From contig RPFO01000903.1 in assembly GCA_009746045.1 (NCBI GenBank), positions 1-64,000 on the forward strand: 64,000 nucleotides of DNA, in the 5' to 3' direction. Source of the DNA: Mesostigma viride (Eukaryota > Streptophyta > Mesostigmatophyceae > Mesostigmatales > Mesostigmataceae). This document shows, piece by piece, positions 54,567 through 63,048 of this stretch. The notes below the pieces were generated by a model, which was not told the origin of the DNA, made no database searches, and saw only the letters and a list, made by a program, of their open reading frames with translations. The translations under genes and the position numbers were made by a program. Within the stretch, counting starts at the first letter, position 1; the number at the start of each line of letters is the position of its first letter.

Positions 54567-55547
54567 AGTGAGATCCTGCTCGCCAACAAGTCGTTTTGTA
54601 ATTTGACCGAGGTCAACCTGGCCGCCTTCCACGAGGGCAACAAGTCCGGCCTCGAGAGGGCGCTCGTCTTGGCCGCGCGCATGAACTACCGCCAGACGCT
54701 CGTCGACCTCAGGGACGAGATCCTACAAGAGGCGTGGCATCTCAACAACGAGTTCCTGCACCTGTGCGGCGTCGGCCTCACCGGCATCGTGGCCAGGTCC
54801 GACCTGCAGGACTACGACTACCGCCGCATGAAGAACGTGGCCGTCTCCGCGGCCTACGAGATGGCCAAGAGTCTCGGGAAGCCCCTGCCCAAGAACGTCA
54901 CCTGCATCAAGCCCAGCGGCACGCTGTCCAAGATCATGAGCACCAGGGAGTGGGGGGAGGTCCCGGAGGGCGTCCACAAGCCCATGGGCAGGTACATCCT
55001 CAACAACATCACCTACTCCAAGCACGACCCCCTCGTGCAGAGGTTCAGGGACGCCGGCTACAAGGTGGCGGACAAGCCCTACGAGCAGGATTCCGTCCTG
55101 GTGACCTTCCCCGTCACCTACGCCAGCGTCCCCTTCACCAAAAAGACCGTCACGAGGAAGGACGGCACCACCGAGGAGGTGGAGGTCAACACCGAATCCG
55201 CCGTGGCGCAACTCGAGCGCTACAAGAACCTCATGTCCAACTGGTGCGACCAGAACGTCTCGTGCACGGTGTCGTACGATCCCACCGAGATCCCCGCCAT
55301 CCTGGACTGGTTCCAGAAGAACTGGGACCTCTACGTGGGCGTGTCCTTCCTGCTGAGGTGCGACCCCACCAAGAACGCAGCGGACCTGGGGTACAGCTAC
55401 CTCCCCCAGGAGGTGGTCACCGAGGATGTCATGAGGAGGTACCGCAACAAGCTGACCCCGGTGGACTACGCGGGCATCGTGCACGTCGACGTGGACGAGG
55501 CGAAACTAGCCGGGGACTGCCCCTCGGGCGCCTGTCCCGTGCGCTGA
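54567..55547 (+). pseudogene. Class II ribonucleotide reductase, C-terminal segment
   Basis: This segment starts at the block EILLANKSFCNLTEVNLAAF and runs about 325 residues to the stop. It contains LHLCGVGLTGIVAR, the KPSGTLSKIM loop, GVHKPMGRYILNNI, and SNWCDQNVSCTVSYDP, which is the finger-loop region around the active site. It ends in DCPSGACPVR, whose paired cysteines in this family pass electrons to the active site. Length and motif order match the C-terminal half of B12-dependent ribonucleoside-triphosphate reductases. It converges on the minus-strand gene that ends at 55577, 29 bp away. Confidence 0.8.
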
Positions 55548-55576
55548 TCACGACACGGGGGCATACGAATACGCCA

Positions 55577-56167
55577 TCAGTGGGGGGGGGGCGGGGGCGC
55601 GGGGGCGGGACTGCCAACGCCGGCCCGGCGCATCAGGTAGTACGCGACGGCCAGGATCAGGGCCAGGATCGCGACGAACACGATTACGGATACAAGGGGC
55701 GAATACCCGTCCTCATCCTTCGGCTTTTTCGCGGTCCCGAACCCCGGGAGCCCCGCGGCGGTCGCGTCCTCCGGCGTCCCCGTCCAATCGTCCGTCCACG
55801 TGTCCTGGGCCGCGCCGACCTTGCTGCTGTCGGATCCGAACAGATTTCCAAGCGCCGCGAACACGCCGAAGCTGACGGCGGACATCCCCACGTTCTTCGC
55901 GAGGGACCCCGCCAACGAGCTCTTCTTTGCCGCAGCCCCTGCGGCGTCCGCAAGCCTGCCAGTCCTCGCTAGGTCATCCACATATTGGGATGGAAAACCC
56001 ATCACCGTACCTGGAACGGTGTTTTTACCTATTATAGCGACATCATCACCTGACTTTACGACATTGCTGCCTCCTGCTTTAGCGAAATTGCTACCTGTTC
56101 TAGTAGTGATATTGGAAACTGATTTAGCCAATTGTCCAACTTTTGCAAAAAGGCCTGCGAAACTCAT
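55577..56167 (-). CDS. Single-span membrane protein with Pro-rich tail
   Basis: The start MSFAGLFAKVGQLAKSV at 56167 gives 196 residues; the longer upstream frame overlaps the next gene and is rejected. The N-terminal half is Ala/Gly/Ser-rich and mildly amphipathic (DDLARTGRLADAAGAAAKK), followed by a weakly hydrophobic VGMSAVSFGVFAALGNLF. A clear transmembrane helix sits near the C-terminus (LVSVIVFVAILALILAVAYY), then RRAG and a run of prolines. This architecture is common among virion membrane proteins of large DNA viruses. No named family is recognised. An AT-rich spacer of about 37 bp precedes it. Confidence 0.65.
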   Translation of the reverse strand: MSFAGLFAKVGQLAKSVSNITTRTGSNFAKAGGSNVVKSGDDVAIIGKNTVPGTVMGFPSQYVDDLARTGRLADAAGAAAKKSSLAGSLAKNVGMSAVSFGVFAALGNLFGSDSSKVGAAQDTWTDDWTGTPEDATAAGLPGFGTAKKPKDEDGYSPLVSVIVFVAILALILAVAYYLMRRAGVGSPAPAPPPPPH

Positions 56168-56204
56168 GCCTGCGATTCTCAGTTTATTATAAGAAATAAA
56201 TGCG

Positions 56205-56528
56205 TCATGCCTTAATGCGACGACACGCCCACGCCCCGTGGTCCTTCCAAACCTCGAGCACGTCGGGGCAGACCATGTGAAGAATCTGCCCCCCCGCGGC
56301 TTGCAACTTGTCTCTCGTTTTCCCGTCGTAGCTGTCGATCGGGCCCAGCTGCTCCTCGACGTATTCGAAGAAGCCGCGCACGTCATCCGACGTCTTCACT
56401 CTCGCCGCTCGCTTCATGAGCTCCATCGTCTCCGTCATGCCCGCCTCGAACACCTCGGCGGTCGGGATCACGCCCGCGTCCCATTTCTTCTTCACGATCG
56501 CGCCGACCAAGTCCTTCCACTCCGACAT
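56205..56528 (-). CDS. Small helical protein, unknown
   Basis: 107 residues, MSEWKDLVGAIVKKKWDAG to WACRRIKA. It is predicted helical and charged, with no membrane segment. It is the first gene of a likely minus-strand pair with 55577-56167 (37-bp spacer) and is divergent from the helicase at 56608. Coding density, GC-rich third positions and a clean start support it as a real gene. No family is recognised. Confidence 0.6.
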   Translation of the reverse strand: MSEWKDLVGAIVKKKWDAGVIPTAEVFEAGMTETMELMKRAARVKTSDDVRGFFEYVEEQLGPIDSYDGKTRDKLQAAGGQILHMVCPDVLEVWKDHGAWACRRIKA

Positions 56529-56607
56529 CTCTGCTGCATCATGGGACGGGATCTTTAGGAGGGCCTAAGCGTACACAATTATTCTGTGAGTACATTAAGA
56601 AGCACAG
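56529..56607. promoter_or_regulatory. Divergent intergenic region upstream of the helicase
   Basis: 79 bp between two divergent genes. The helicase-proximal half is AT-rich (ACACAATTATTCTGTGAGTA) against a GC-rich background, as expected of a viral promoter. No precise motif can be assigned. Confidence 0.4.
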
Positions 56608-59115
56608 ATGATACGGGTCCATCACGCTCGACAGCGATCCTCGTCAAGGTACGGCCGAGACGAGGAGGTAGACATCACCCTCCCCCGTGCCGCCGTCTGG
56701 TCGAAACACGCCGTTCGCTCTAAAGGAGGTATACAGAAACGTCTTAAACGGCTGGTTAGGGAGAGCGAGAAGGCGGCGTTCCCGGACGAGGAGGAAGAGG
56801 TGGACGTGGACAACCTGCCCGCCCACGCGCCCCCCAAGCGCCCCCTGAAGCGGCTCGTGCGCCTGAGCGAAAAAGAGCCCGAGACCGCCACAAAACCGAA
56901 GGGGGGGATTCAAAGCCGTCTCAGGCAGCTGGTCAGGGAGAGCGAGAAGGCGGCATTCCCGGACGAGGAGGAAGAGGTGGACGTGGACAACCTGCCCGCC
57001 CACGCGCCCCCCAAGCGCCCCCTGAAGCGGCTCGTGCGCCTGAGCGAAAAAGCAGACACCCCAGCTGCTCCGGAGAAGACCGCGGAAAAGCCCGCCGAAA
57101 AGGCTCCAGCTGCTCCGGAGAAGACCGCGGAAAAGCCCCCCGAAAAAGCCCCAGAAGCGCCGCCGGACTACAGTCAGTGGCAAATGGTCTTGTACGATCC
57201 CAGCAAGCCTCCCACCACGGTTGCCGTCGAGCCCACCCCGGGGGCGTGGCCGCATCCCGTCAGGGACACCCAATACGCGCAGTTCGTTAAGAGGTTCTTC
57301 GACGGAGACGTGGAGGGATTCCTGCCCCCCGAACTGCGGCGCCCCGACGAGGCGGGGTGTGACGCGCCGATGGGAGCCAGAAAGCTGGCCCCCCAGCAGG
57401 CGGTGGTCAACCTGCACCTGAAGAAGATCGCGTCTCTGAGCCCGCACTACCCGTCGCGCGGTTTCCTGGCGTGGCACTCCACCGGGTCCGGCAAGACCTG
57501 CACGGCCATGGGGGCGCTGGACGCGTTCTGGGACACCAAGAAGAACTTCGTGCTGGCCACGAGCAAGGAGAACAAGACCAACAACTCCCTGGAGGAGATC
57601 GCGAAGTGCGCGACCCTCTACCCTCGATTCAAAGGGAAGGACCCAAAGACCGTGCTGGCAGAGCTCAGGAAGCGCGTGTGGAATCGCGAGATCGTCACCT
57701 TCACGCAACTATCGCACGCCATAGGGGTCCACAAGGCCAGGAAGAACTTCGACACGAGCGTGCTCAACAACGCGCTCTTGGTCATGGACGAGGTGCAGAA
57801 CCTGTTCAAGCCGCTGCCTGGACAGCAAGAGGACCACCGGGCGCTGAAGGAGTTCCTGGCCACGCAGAACACCGACACCTCCCAGAACCTCTTCATGGTC
57901 ATCCTCACGGCGACCCCCGGCGATTCCGTGGCGGAGATCCTGTGGCTCGTCAACATGATACGCCCCGTCAACTTCCCCGTGTTTACCATGGCGAACATCA
58001 CGCCCGACCGGGTCCGGGGCATGATTTCATTCGTCGACTACACCGGGGACACCAACTCCTTCCCGGAGATCGCGTCCATGGAGGAGTACGATGTCCCGAT
58101 GAGCGCCAAGCAGTTCGAGCTGTACAAGGCGCGGTTCAAGGAAAGCAGACGCGACATCCCCGCGAAGGACAGGGAGCGATACTGGTACGCGGAGGCCAGG
58201 AAGATAGCCAATTGCGTGCCCCTCAGAAGCGTGCCCTCCAACCAGCTACTGAGGCAACTGCCCGTTCTCTCCCCCAAGTTCCAGAAAATGGTGGAGATCT
58301 TCCTCAAAGGGGGCAAGCACTACGTGTACTCCTACTTCAACGTCCACGGGATCGCGGACCTGGCAAAGGTGCTGTCCGCCATCGGGTACTCGCGCTTCAC
58401 CCCGGGCGGTCCGTTGCCTCCTCGGAAACGTTTCGCGGTCCTGGACGGCGAAACGACCGAGGGGCAGCTCAAGGCCTTCCGAGAGGTGTTCAACTCGGAC
58501 GCGAACAAGCGCGGGGAGCTCCTCCAGATCGTGCTGGCCCGGAGGAGGTACAACGAAGGCCTCGACCTCAAGGCGGTGACCGACGTGCACATCATGGAGC
58601 CCCTCGTGAACGCCAACTCGGAGAAGCAGGCCATAGCTAGGGCGGTGCGGCACTGCTCTCACAAGGCGCTGCCGAAAGCGGAGTGGAAGGTCCGCGTGCA
58701 CCGGTACTTCGCCGTGCCTCCCGGGTCCTCCTCGTCCAGTCGCCAGGTCCTCGACAAGATACCGGCGGACAAGGTCCAGATGATGCGACAGATGGTGCAG
58801 CTGAAACTGGACAACGTGTCCAAGGACCTCAGGAAGAGGAGTCTCGCGCCGAACGTGAGGGCCGCCCTCCAATTGTACAAACGCATCGCGGAGATCCAGA
58901 TGGGAGTGCTGACGGGCGGCGGGCAGGGCGGCACCCCGTCGGTGGACAAGCTCGTGTACCAGGACGCGAAGGCCAGAGGGTCGAACCCGGACCTGGAGCG
59001 ACTGCTGGCCATCTTGCGGGACGCCTCCATAGACTGCGAGTTCCTCAAGTCCTTCCACAACCAGCCGAACATGATGAGGGCCGCGAACAGGCCGCCTCTG
59101 GAATGCAAGAAGTAG
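56608..59115 (+). CDS. D6/D11-type superfamily 2 helicase
   Basis: 835 residues. An N-terminal charged region holds two near-identical repeats of about 57 residues (RLVRESEKAAFPDEEEEVDV and PLKRLVRLSEK) and then two EKTAEKP modules, giving tandem DNA repeats at about 56733-57050. The ATPase part has Walker A HSTGSGKTCTAMG near residue 290, Walker B MDEVQNLF near 393, motif III LTATPGDS near 430, and motif VI QAIARAVRHCSH near 673. The QxxxRAxRxCSH signature and the DEVxN Walker B are typical of the vaccinia D6/D11-like helicases found throughout Nucleocytoviricota, which act in early transcription initiation, termination or packaging of the transcription machinery. Length fits the family. The gene is intact and is the best viral marker in the block. 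Confidence 0.85.
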   Translation: MIRVHHARQRSSSRYGRDEEVDITLPRAAVWSKHAVRSKGGIQKRLKRLVRESEKAAFPDEEEEVDVDNLPAHAPPKRPLKRLVRLSEKEPETATKPKGGIQSRLRQLVRESEKAAFPDEEEEVDVDNLPAHAPPKRPLKRLVRLSEKADTPAAPEKTAEKPAEKAPAAPEKTAEKPPEKAPEAPPDYSQWQMVLYDPSKPPTTVAVEPTPGAWPHPVRDTQYAQFVKRFFDGDVEGFLPPELRRPDEAGCDAPMGARKLAPQQAVVNLHLKKIASLSPHYPSRGFLAWHSTGSGKTCTAMGALDAFWDTKKNFVLATSKENKTNNSLEEIAKCATLYPRFKGKDPKTVLAELRKRVWNREIVTFTQLSHAIGVHKARKNFDTSVLNNALLVMDEVQNLFKPLPGQQEDHRALKEFLATQNTDTSQNLFMVILTATPGDSVAEILWLVNMIRPVNFPVFTMANITPDRVRGMISFVDYTGDTNSFPEIASMEEYDVPMSAKQFELYKARFKESRRDIPAKDRERYWYAEARKIANCVPLRSVPSNQLLRQLPVLSPKFQKMVEIFLKGGKHYVYSYFNVHGIADLAKVLSAIGYSRFTPGGPLPPRKRFAVLDGETTEGQLKAFREVFNSDANKRGELLQIVLARRRYNEGLDLKAVTDVHIMEPLVNANSEKQAIARAVRHCSHKALPKAEWKVRVHRYFAVPPGSSSSSRQVLDKIPADKVQMMRQMVQLKLDNVSKDLRKRSLAPNVRAALQLYKRIAEIQMGVLTGGGQGGTPSVDKLVYQDAKARGSNPDLERLLAILRDASIDCEFLKSFHNQPNMMRAANRPPLECKK

Positions 59116-59156
59116 TCCTGGTCTTTTTTTTTTCTCGTGTGCTATGTATATCGAAC

Positions 59157-59747
59157 ATGGGAAGGAGCAACTGGAAGGAGACCCCCAAGCAGGCGAAGGA
59201 CCTCTATCGCAGTTTTCTGTCCGACCTAGCTGGTGCGCGGGCCGACGACATCGGGCGCAATCTTAAGAAAATTACAAACCTCAAGGCGAGAGACAAATAC
59301 AGGGATTACCAGAATAACGCGATCAAGGCCACGGAGCACATGATGGGGTGGCCCGAGTTGAAAAAGGCCAATTTCGTGGCGCTCGCGGAAGGCGATCAGA
59401 GGTACTACGACGTGCAGAGGAAGAGGCGCGCATCGAGTGCCACGGCGTCGAGTGCCACGGCGTCGAGGTGGCGCAAGGCCTGCGCCCAGCTCGGGCGCAC
59501 CCAGTACCGTCGCCGCATCCTGTTGCCAAGGACCAGCGCCGGGTACTGCGCCCCGGGCCGCACGTTCCCCCGGATCAAGTCCGCGTGGAGCGGCAAGCAC
59601 ATCCGTTTCGGCGATTCCAGTGCCCCCGCCCGCGCGTCGGCCGCCAGTCACCAGCGGAAGAAAAAGAAGAAGAAGGTCGCCCCTCTGTCTCGCCGCGCGC
59701 TGGTCGCGAGGGCGACCGGTGTCCCGAAACACATCAGGTTCTTCTGA
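59157..59747 (+). CDS. Basic protein, possibly nucleic-acid binding
   Basis: 196 residues from ATG 59157, which follows a T10 tract and TATGTATATCGAAC in a 41-bp spacer. The first 90 residues look globular (AKDLYRSFLSDLAGARADDI, ARDKYRDYQNNAIKATEHMM). The C-terminal half is very basic, with Ser/Ala repeats (SSATASSATAS), a KKKKKK run and RRALVARATGVPKHIRFF. The motif KHIRFGD in the middle is echoed by KHIRFF at the end. The composition suggests DNA or RNA packaging, but no family is recognised. Confidence 0.6.
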   Translation: MGRSNWKETPKQAKDLYRSFLSDLAGARADDIGRNLKKITNLKARDKYRDYQNNAIKATEHMMGWPELKKANFVALAEGDQRYYDVQRKRRASSATASSATASRWRKACAQLGRTQYRRRILLPRTSAGYCAPGRTFPRIKSAWSGKHIRFGDSSAPARASAASHQRKKKKKKVAPLSRRALVARATGVPKHIRFF

Positions 59748-59864
59748 GGCGTCTGAGGCGTAGCCCCGCCTGTCCTCCTCTTTGTTTTCGCGTTTGACTG
59801 ACCTCGTTTCGTTTGCATGCACGCAGGAACTCCACCCCGTCAGGCCCATCAGGTAAGTCCCCCA

Positions 59865-59916
59865 TCCACGTCGCGTCAGGGCGACTACGGGGCGGGTTCG
59901 ACCCCCGCACGTGGAC
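59865..59916 (+). ncRNA. Mini tRNA-like fold (acceptor and T arms only)
   Basis: TCCACGT (59865-59871) pairs perfectly over 7 bp with ACGTGGA (59909-59915). Directly before the latter is a perfect T arm: GCGGG, loop TTCGACC, CCCGC (59892-59908), with C59916 as the discriminator base. Only 20 nt (59872-59891) lie where the D and anticodon arms should be, and they allow at most a 3-bp hairpin. The fold resembles small tRNA-like RNAs such as mascRNA. Alternatives are a decayed tRNA gene or an RNA-processing signal. The rest of the 59748-59957 spacer has no gene, though CACGCAG at 59820-59826 and CAGGTAAGT at 59850-59858 look like splice sites. Confidence 0.45.
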
Positions 59917-59957
59917 GAACGTGACAAAAAAACCTCCGTTACCTTACAACTCGCTAC

Positions 59958-60359
59958 ATGGGAAATAAGTCCGCGCCGGACACCTCCGGGTACCCACCCG
60001 ACATCGTGGCCCAGTGCAAAGACACACTCACGACGGCGTGTCTGACGGCCGCCATGGCCGCGAGGGCAGCCGCCGACGCCGTAAGTAGAGCCCTGGCCCC
60101 TATGGAGACGCAAGTGAACGACGCGCTCGTGCTGCAGCGATCCGGGATGGAAGAGGAGGCCACCCGCGCGCTGGAGGAGCAGCGGTACGCGTACGAGACG
60201 CAGATGAAGAGCGTGCTGGCCAAGGACGCCCAAGAGGACGCGCGCAAGATCAAGCTGCTCGTGGGCATCTCCTTCGCCGTCGTCGCGCTCTCCGTGCTGG
60301 CCCTGTACGCGTGGATGAAAAAAATGACTCCTAAGAGTATCGTACCCCAGCCCCGATGA
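59958..60359 (+). CDS. Myristoylated single-span membrane protein
   Basis: 133 residues opening MGNKSAPDT, a good N-myristoylation signal (Gly at 2, Ser at 5). An alanine-rich helix (TACLTAAMAARAAADAVSRA) and a charged coiled coil (EEEATRALEEQRYAYETQMK) follow, then a transmembrane helix near 100-120 (LLVGISFAVVALSVLALYAW) and a short basic tail. A myristoylated N-terminus with a C-terminal anchor is the plan of poxvirus L1/F9-type entry proteins and their relatives; length and cysteine content here do not support a firm assignment. A leader with an A7 tract (GTGACAAAAAAACC) precedes it, and it overlaps the next gene by 4 bp (ATGA). Confidence 0.7.
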   Translation: MGNKSAPDTSGYPPDIVAQCKDTLTTACLTAAMAARAAADAVSRALAPMETQVNDALVLQRSGMEEEATRALEEQRYAYETQMKSVLAKDAQEDARKIKLLVGISFAVVALSVLALYAWMKKMTPKSIVPQPR

Positions 60360-60886
60360 ACTACGCGCTATCGAGCTGCACCGGACCCAGCGCCGGGTTA
60401 GAAAAGAGGATGCAGGTGTTCCTGACCGGCTCGAACGGGGCGGGACACACCGTGTTCCTGCTGAAGTCCCCCCTCCGCGACGTCACCTCCTGCCGCCTCG
60501 TGTGGGCCAATGTCCCCGCCACCGCGGGGGTCGGACTGAGCACCGCCGTGCACGTCAAGGTGGGCGACAGGAGCCTCGACAAGGTCGTGACCGCCGTGCC
60601 CGCCGCGCCCGGACCCGACATCACGTCCGCCACCGCCGAGGACTTCATGGCGGGCAAGGCGTACTTCTTCGTGATGCCCAACGGGGTGGAGCTGTACCGC
60701 CCCGCCCACGAGATGGACGAGAAGGTCATCTTCACCCCGGAGCTCCCGGGCGTGCAGTCCGTCGAGGTGGAGATCTACGAGATCCCCCCCGCACTTGATG
60801 AAGACGGGAAGCGCCCTCGCGTCCTACTCAACCTGGCAGACGAGACGTTCGCCATGGTGCTGGAATTCACGTGCAAGCACCGCTGA
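60356..60886 (+). CDS. Beta-rich protein, possible minor virion component
   Basis: 176 residues starting MNYALSSCTGPSAGLEKRMQ. The sequence alternates hydrophobic and polar residues as in a beta-sandwich (TVFLLKSPLRDVTSCRLVWA, SVEVEIYEIPP, AMVLEFTCKH), with no membrane segment. It is translationally coupled to the myristoylated protein by a 4-bp overlap, so the two may act together. Proteins of this size and fold class in viral genomes are often minor capsid or spike components; that is only an inference from pattern and context. The stop codon runs into an A9 tract. Confidence 0.6.
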   Translation: MNYALSSCTGPSAGLEKRMQVFLTGSNGAGHTVFLLKSPLRDVTSCRLVWANVPATAGVGLSTAVHVKVGDRSLDKVVTAVPAAPGPDITSATAEDFMAGKAYFFVMPNGVELYRPAHEMDEKVIFTPELPGVQSVEVEIYEIPPALDEDGKRPRVLLNLADETFAMVLEFTCKHR

Positions 60887-60916
60887 AAAAAAAACTGCCA
60901 CCATGGTATCGAACAC

Positions 60917-62026
60917 ATGGCGAGAGGTCGCGCGACCGCGAGTAACGCGAAGAAGAAGAGCAAGCCGCCCTCGAGGGCGAAAGGAACCCACCGCAGACAC
61001 CGGGTGCGCGCACACGATACCGGACACGACGAGCCGGTGGAGAGAACGAGCGGCCACGAGGCCGCAGGTGACGCGGCCGGATCCGGTCAGGGTGGTTTCT
61101 CGTGGGAGGCGTTCCTGACGTCGGACGACCCGCCACCAGGACCGGGGGATACCGGTTCCTCGGTAGCCGAGCTGGAGGCCTTCCTGATGTCGGATGACCC
61201 CCCATGGCTCCAAAGGCACGCGGCGTGGAGGGCGGGAAGAGACGCCCGGGAGCGGGCGCGGGAAGAGGCGTGGGCCGAGAGGGAGAGACAGCGGCTGGCG
61301 GATCCTGAAGCGTTCCGAATGGCAGAAAAAGCCGCCGCCAACCGCGAGTGGAGAGCGGAAATGCGCGAGAAAGAGCCCGAGAAGTACAGGCAGCTTCGAA
61401 ATAAGTGGAATGAGCGAAATAAGGAGCGGTATCATCGCGAAAAGGAGCAAAAACAGCAGCTGCCGGAGAAAGCGGGGGCGAACGACCTTGAGGCCTTCCT
61501 GATGTCGGACGACCCCCCCTGGCTCCAAAGGCACACGGAGTGGAGGGAGGGGCGGCCCGCTCGAGAGCGGGCGCGGGAAGAGGCGTGGGCCGAGAGGGAG
61601 AGACAGCGGCTGGCGGATCCAGAGGCGTTCATGAGGGCGCAAGAGGCCGCCGAGAAGAAAGAGCGGCGCGCTGATATGAAAGAGAATGCGCCTGAGAAGC
61701 ACGGGCAATTTCGAAAGAAGGAGAGGGAGCGGTATCATCGCGGGCAGAGTGAAGCCCGCGATTATGCAGCGTACAAGGTTGAACAGGCACTGCTGGAGAG
61801 GAGGCGGCAGATTGACGAGGCGGTCCAGCAGGCAAAAGACCAGGAGATGAGAGAGAGGAGAAATCGCGAGGTGCCACCCACGGAGCAGGCGTCGAGGGAG
61901 AAGCGGAGGAAGCTCGCCGAGTCTATGGGCGCGAAAGTTTACTACTTAAACGACGGTAAAGGAGGCGGGCAGGGGGCGAGTAGCGGCCACCGGGTGGGGG
62001 CGAGAAGGGTCGGGAGGCGCTACTGA
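60917..62026 (+). CDS. Charged repeat protein, two long internal repeats
   Basis: 369 residues. It begins with a basic leader (MARGRATASNAKKKSKPPSR) that is duplicated downstream at 62050. Two repeats of about 50 residues, at about 86-136 and 194-244, share LEAFLMSDDPPWLQRH followed by ARERAREEAWAERERQRLAD. A degenerate third start (WEAFLTSDDPPPG) precedes them. The remainder is highly charged helix (EKPRQLRNKWNERNK-like, EQALLERRRQIDEAVQQAKD) ending in RVGARRVGRRY. It is probably a nucleic-acid-binding or scaffold protein. The spacer upstream contains an A9 tract and a Kozak-like CCACCATGG at 60899-60907 whose ATG is out of frame with this gene. Confidence 0.6.
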   Translation: MARGRATASNAKKKSKPPSRAKGTHRRHRVRAHDTGHDEPVERTSGHEAAGDAAGSGQGGFSWEAFLTSDDPPPGPGDTGSSVAELEAFLMSDDPPWLQRHAAWRAGRDARERAREEAWAERERQRLADPEAFRMAEKAAANREWRAEMREKEPEKYRQLRNKWNERNKERYHREKEQKQQLPEKAGANDLEAFLMSDDPPWLQRHTEWREGRPARERAREEAWAERERQRLADPEAFMRAQEAAEKKERRADMKENAPEKHGQFRKKERERYHRGQSEARDYAAYKVEQALLERRRQIDEAVQQAKDQEMRERRNREVPPTEQASREKRRKLAESMGAKVYYLNDGKGGGQGASSGHRVGARRVGRRY

Positions 62027-62049
62027 AAAAAAGCTCCCCCTCTTATACG

Positions 62050-62137
62050 GATGGCTAGGGGTCGCGCGACCGCGAGTAACGCGAAGAAGAAGAGCAAGCC
62101 GCCCTCGAGGGCGAAAGGAACCCACCGGATAAAATGA
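62050..62137 (+). repeat. Duplicated gene start (leader of the repeat protein)
   Basis: 62050-62127 is nearly identical to 60917-60994, the first 26 codons of the upstream charged protein, with a few differences. It then reaches a stop at 62135-62137. The surrounding A7 tract (TGAAAAAAAGC) is also shared, so the promoter-plus-start was copied as a block. Nothing further is seen up to 62275. Confidence 0.75.
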
Positions 62138-62275
62138 ACCGCCACCCAGATAAAATGAACCGCGACCCGGAGCTGTTCCAGGTCAAGTGGTCCCTCCAGC
62201 AGTACCCCCTCTGCTCGTTCTGCGCGCCTCTGTGAGAACCGTCGCGCATTATATGTGAGTGTATAGCAGAAAAGA

Positions 62276-63019
62276 ATGCGAGGTGTGCATCTCGCCGTCA
62301 TCGCGCTCGTGCTCCTGCTGTTTACCCTTATGCTGGCATCCGGGCTGCAGAGGAGGGGCGCAGAGCCCCCGTTCCTGTCAGGGGCAGACCAGTACGGCGG
62401 GTCGATCCCCAGGTTCATCAGCCAGCAGAGGCGGGAAGAGGTCCGATTCGCCGCGGCCACGGCGGGGGGGTCGACGACGCCCGTGACCCCCCAAGTCCCC
62501 GCAGATGAACAGAACGCCCCACCCACGAAGGAGCGAAACTCGAGAGCACGGGCGATTGCGGGGGCCGTTGCGAACGAGGCCAACCGCTCCCTGATCACGA
62601 ACACGTACGCCCCCGCCATGGTGGTAGACGTGGCCGGAATGGCATTGGACGCGATGGGACTGGGGAAGGTCGCGGACGTCGTGACGAAGCCCCTGGACTT
62701 TATGGCAAAACACACGCCCATCGGGGCCTTGGTCAACGCGTTCACGGACCCGAAAGCCAGCGCCGAGTGCAAACTGCTCAAGTTCGTCAGCCTAGGGTTC
62801 GGCAGCTGCGATAAAACGGGCACCTCCTGCGTCAAGGGCAGTTGCGCGAGGGACGACTACTGGAAAGCGCTGTACAGCGGGGACGAGAAGGCGCTGGAAA
62901 AGGCGAAGAAATTATACGACCCCGACCTCCCCGCGGTACTGCAGCTGGACCGCGCGGCCCCCAGCGGCGAACGAAAAACCGTCGCGCCCTCCTCGACCCT
63001 ACCGATGAGAGGGGTGTGA
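62276..63019 (+). CDS. Type II-like membrane or secreted protein, unknown
   Basis: 247 residues. The N-terminus is a hydrophobic segment (VHLAVIALVLLLFTLMLASG), either a signal peptide or a membrane anchor. A low-complexity region (PPFLSGADQYGGSIPRFISQ, then Thr/Pro-rich) follows, and then a more ordered domain with repeated Ala/Val helices (VVDVAGMALDAMGLGKVADV) and a cysteine-bearing stretch (CKLLKF ... GSCDKTGTSCVKGSCARDDY). Four closely spaced cysteines could form disulfides. The gene looks intact. No family is recognised; an N-terminally anchored virion protein fits the context. Confidence 0.6.
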   Translation: MRGVHLAVIALVLLLFTLMLASGLQRRGAEPPFLSGADQYGGSIPRFISQQRREEVRFAAATAGGSTTPVTPQVPADEQNAPPTKERNSRARAIAGAVANEANRSLITNTYAPAMVVDVAGMALDAMGLGKVADVVTKPLDFMAKHTPIGALVNAFTDPKASAECKLLKFVSLGFGSCDKTGTSCVKGSCARDDYWKALYSGDEKALEKAKKLYDPDLPAVLQLDRAAPSGERKTVAPSSTLPMRGV

Positions 63020-63048
63020 CGTGGCGGTGGGTGACAATGCGCGCTTAG

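Noticed and set aside
54723-55484. 253-residue minus-strand frame over the reductase, and 54734-55972 on the plus strand
   Set aside because: These are GC-rich shadow frames of the reductase segment, which has the family motifs.
56644-57708. 354-residue minus-strand frame and the 57471-58640 plus-strand frame
   Set aside because: Both are shadows of the helicase gene; Walker A, Walker B and motif VI lie in the 56608-59115 frame.
61629-62835. Minus-strand frames opposite the charged repeat protein and the 62276 gene
   Set aside because: They lack their own start context and motifs; the plus-strand genes have coherent repeats, signal segment and spacing.
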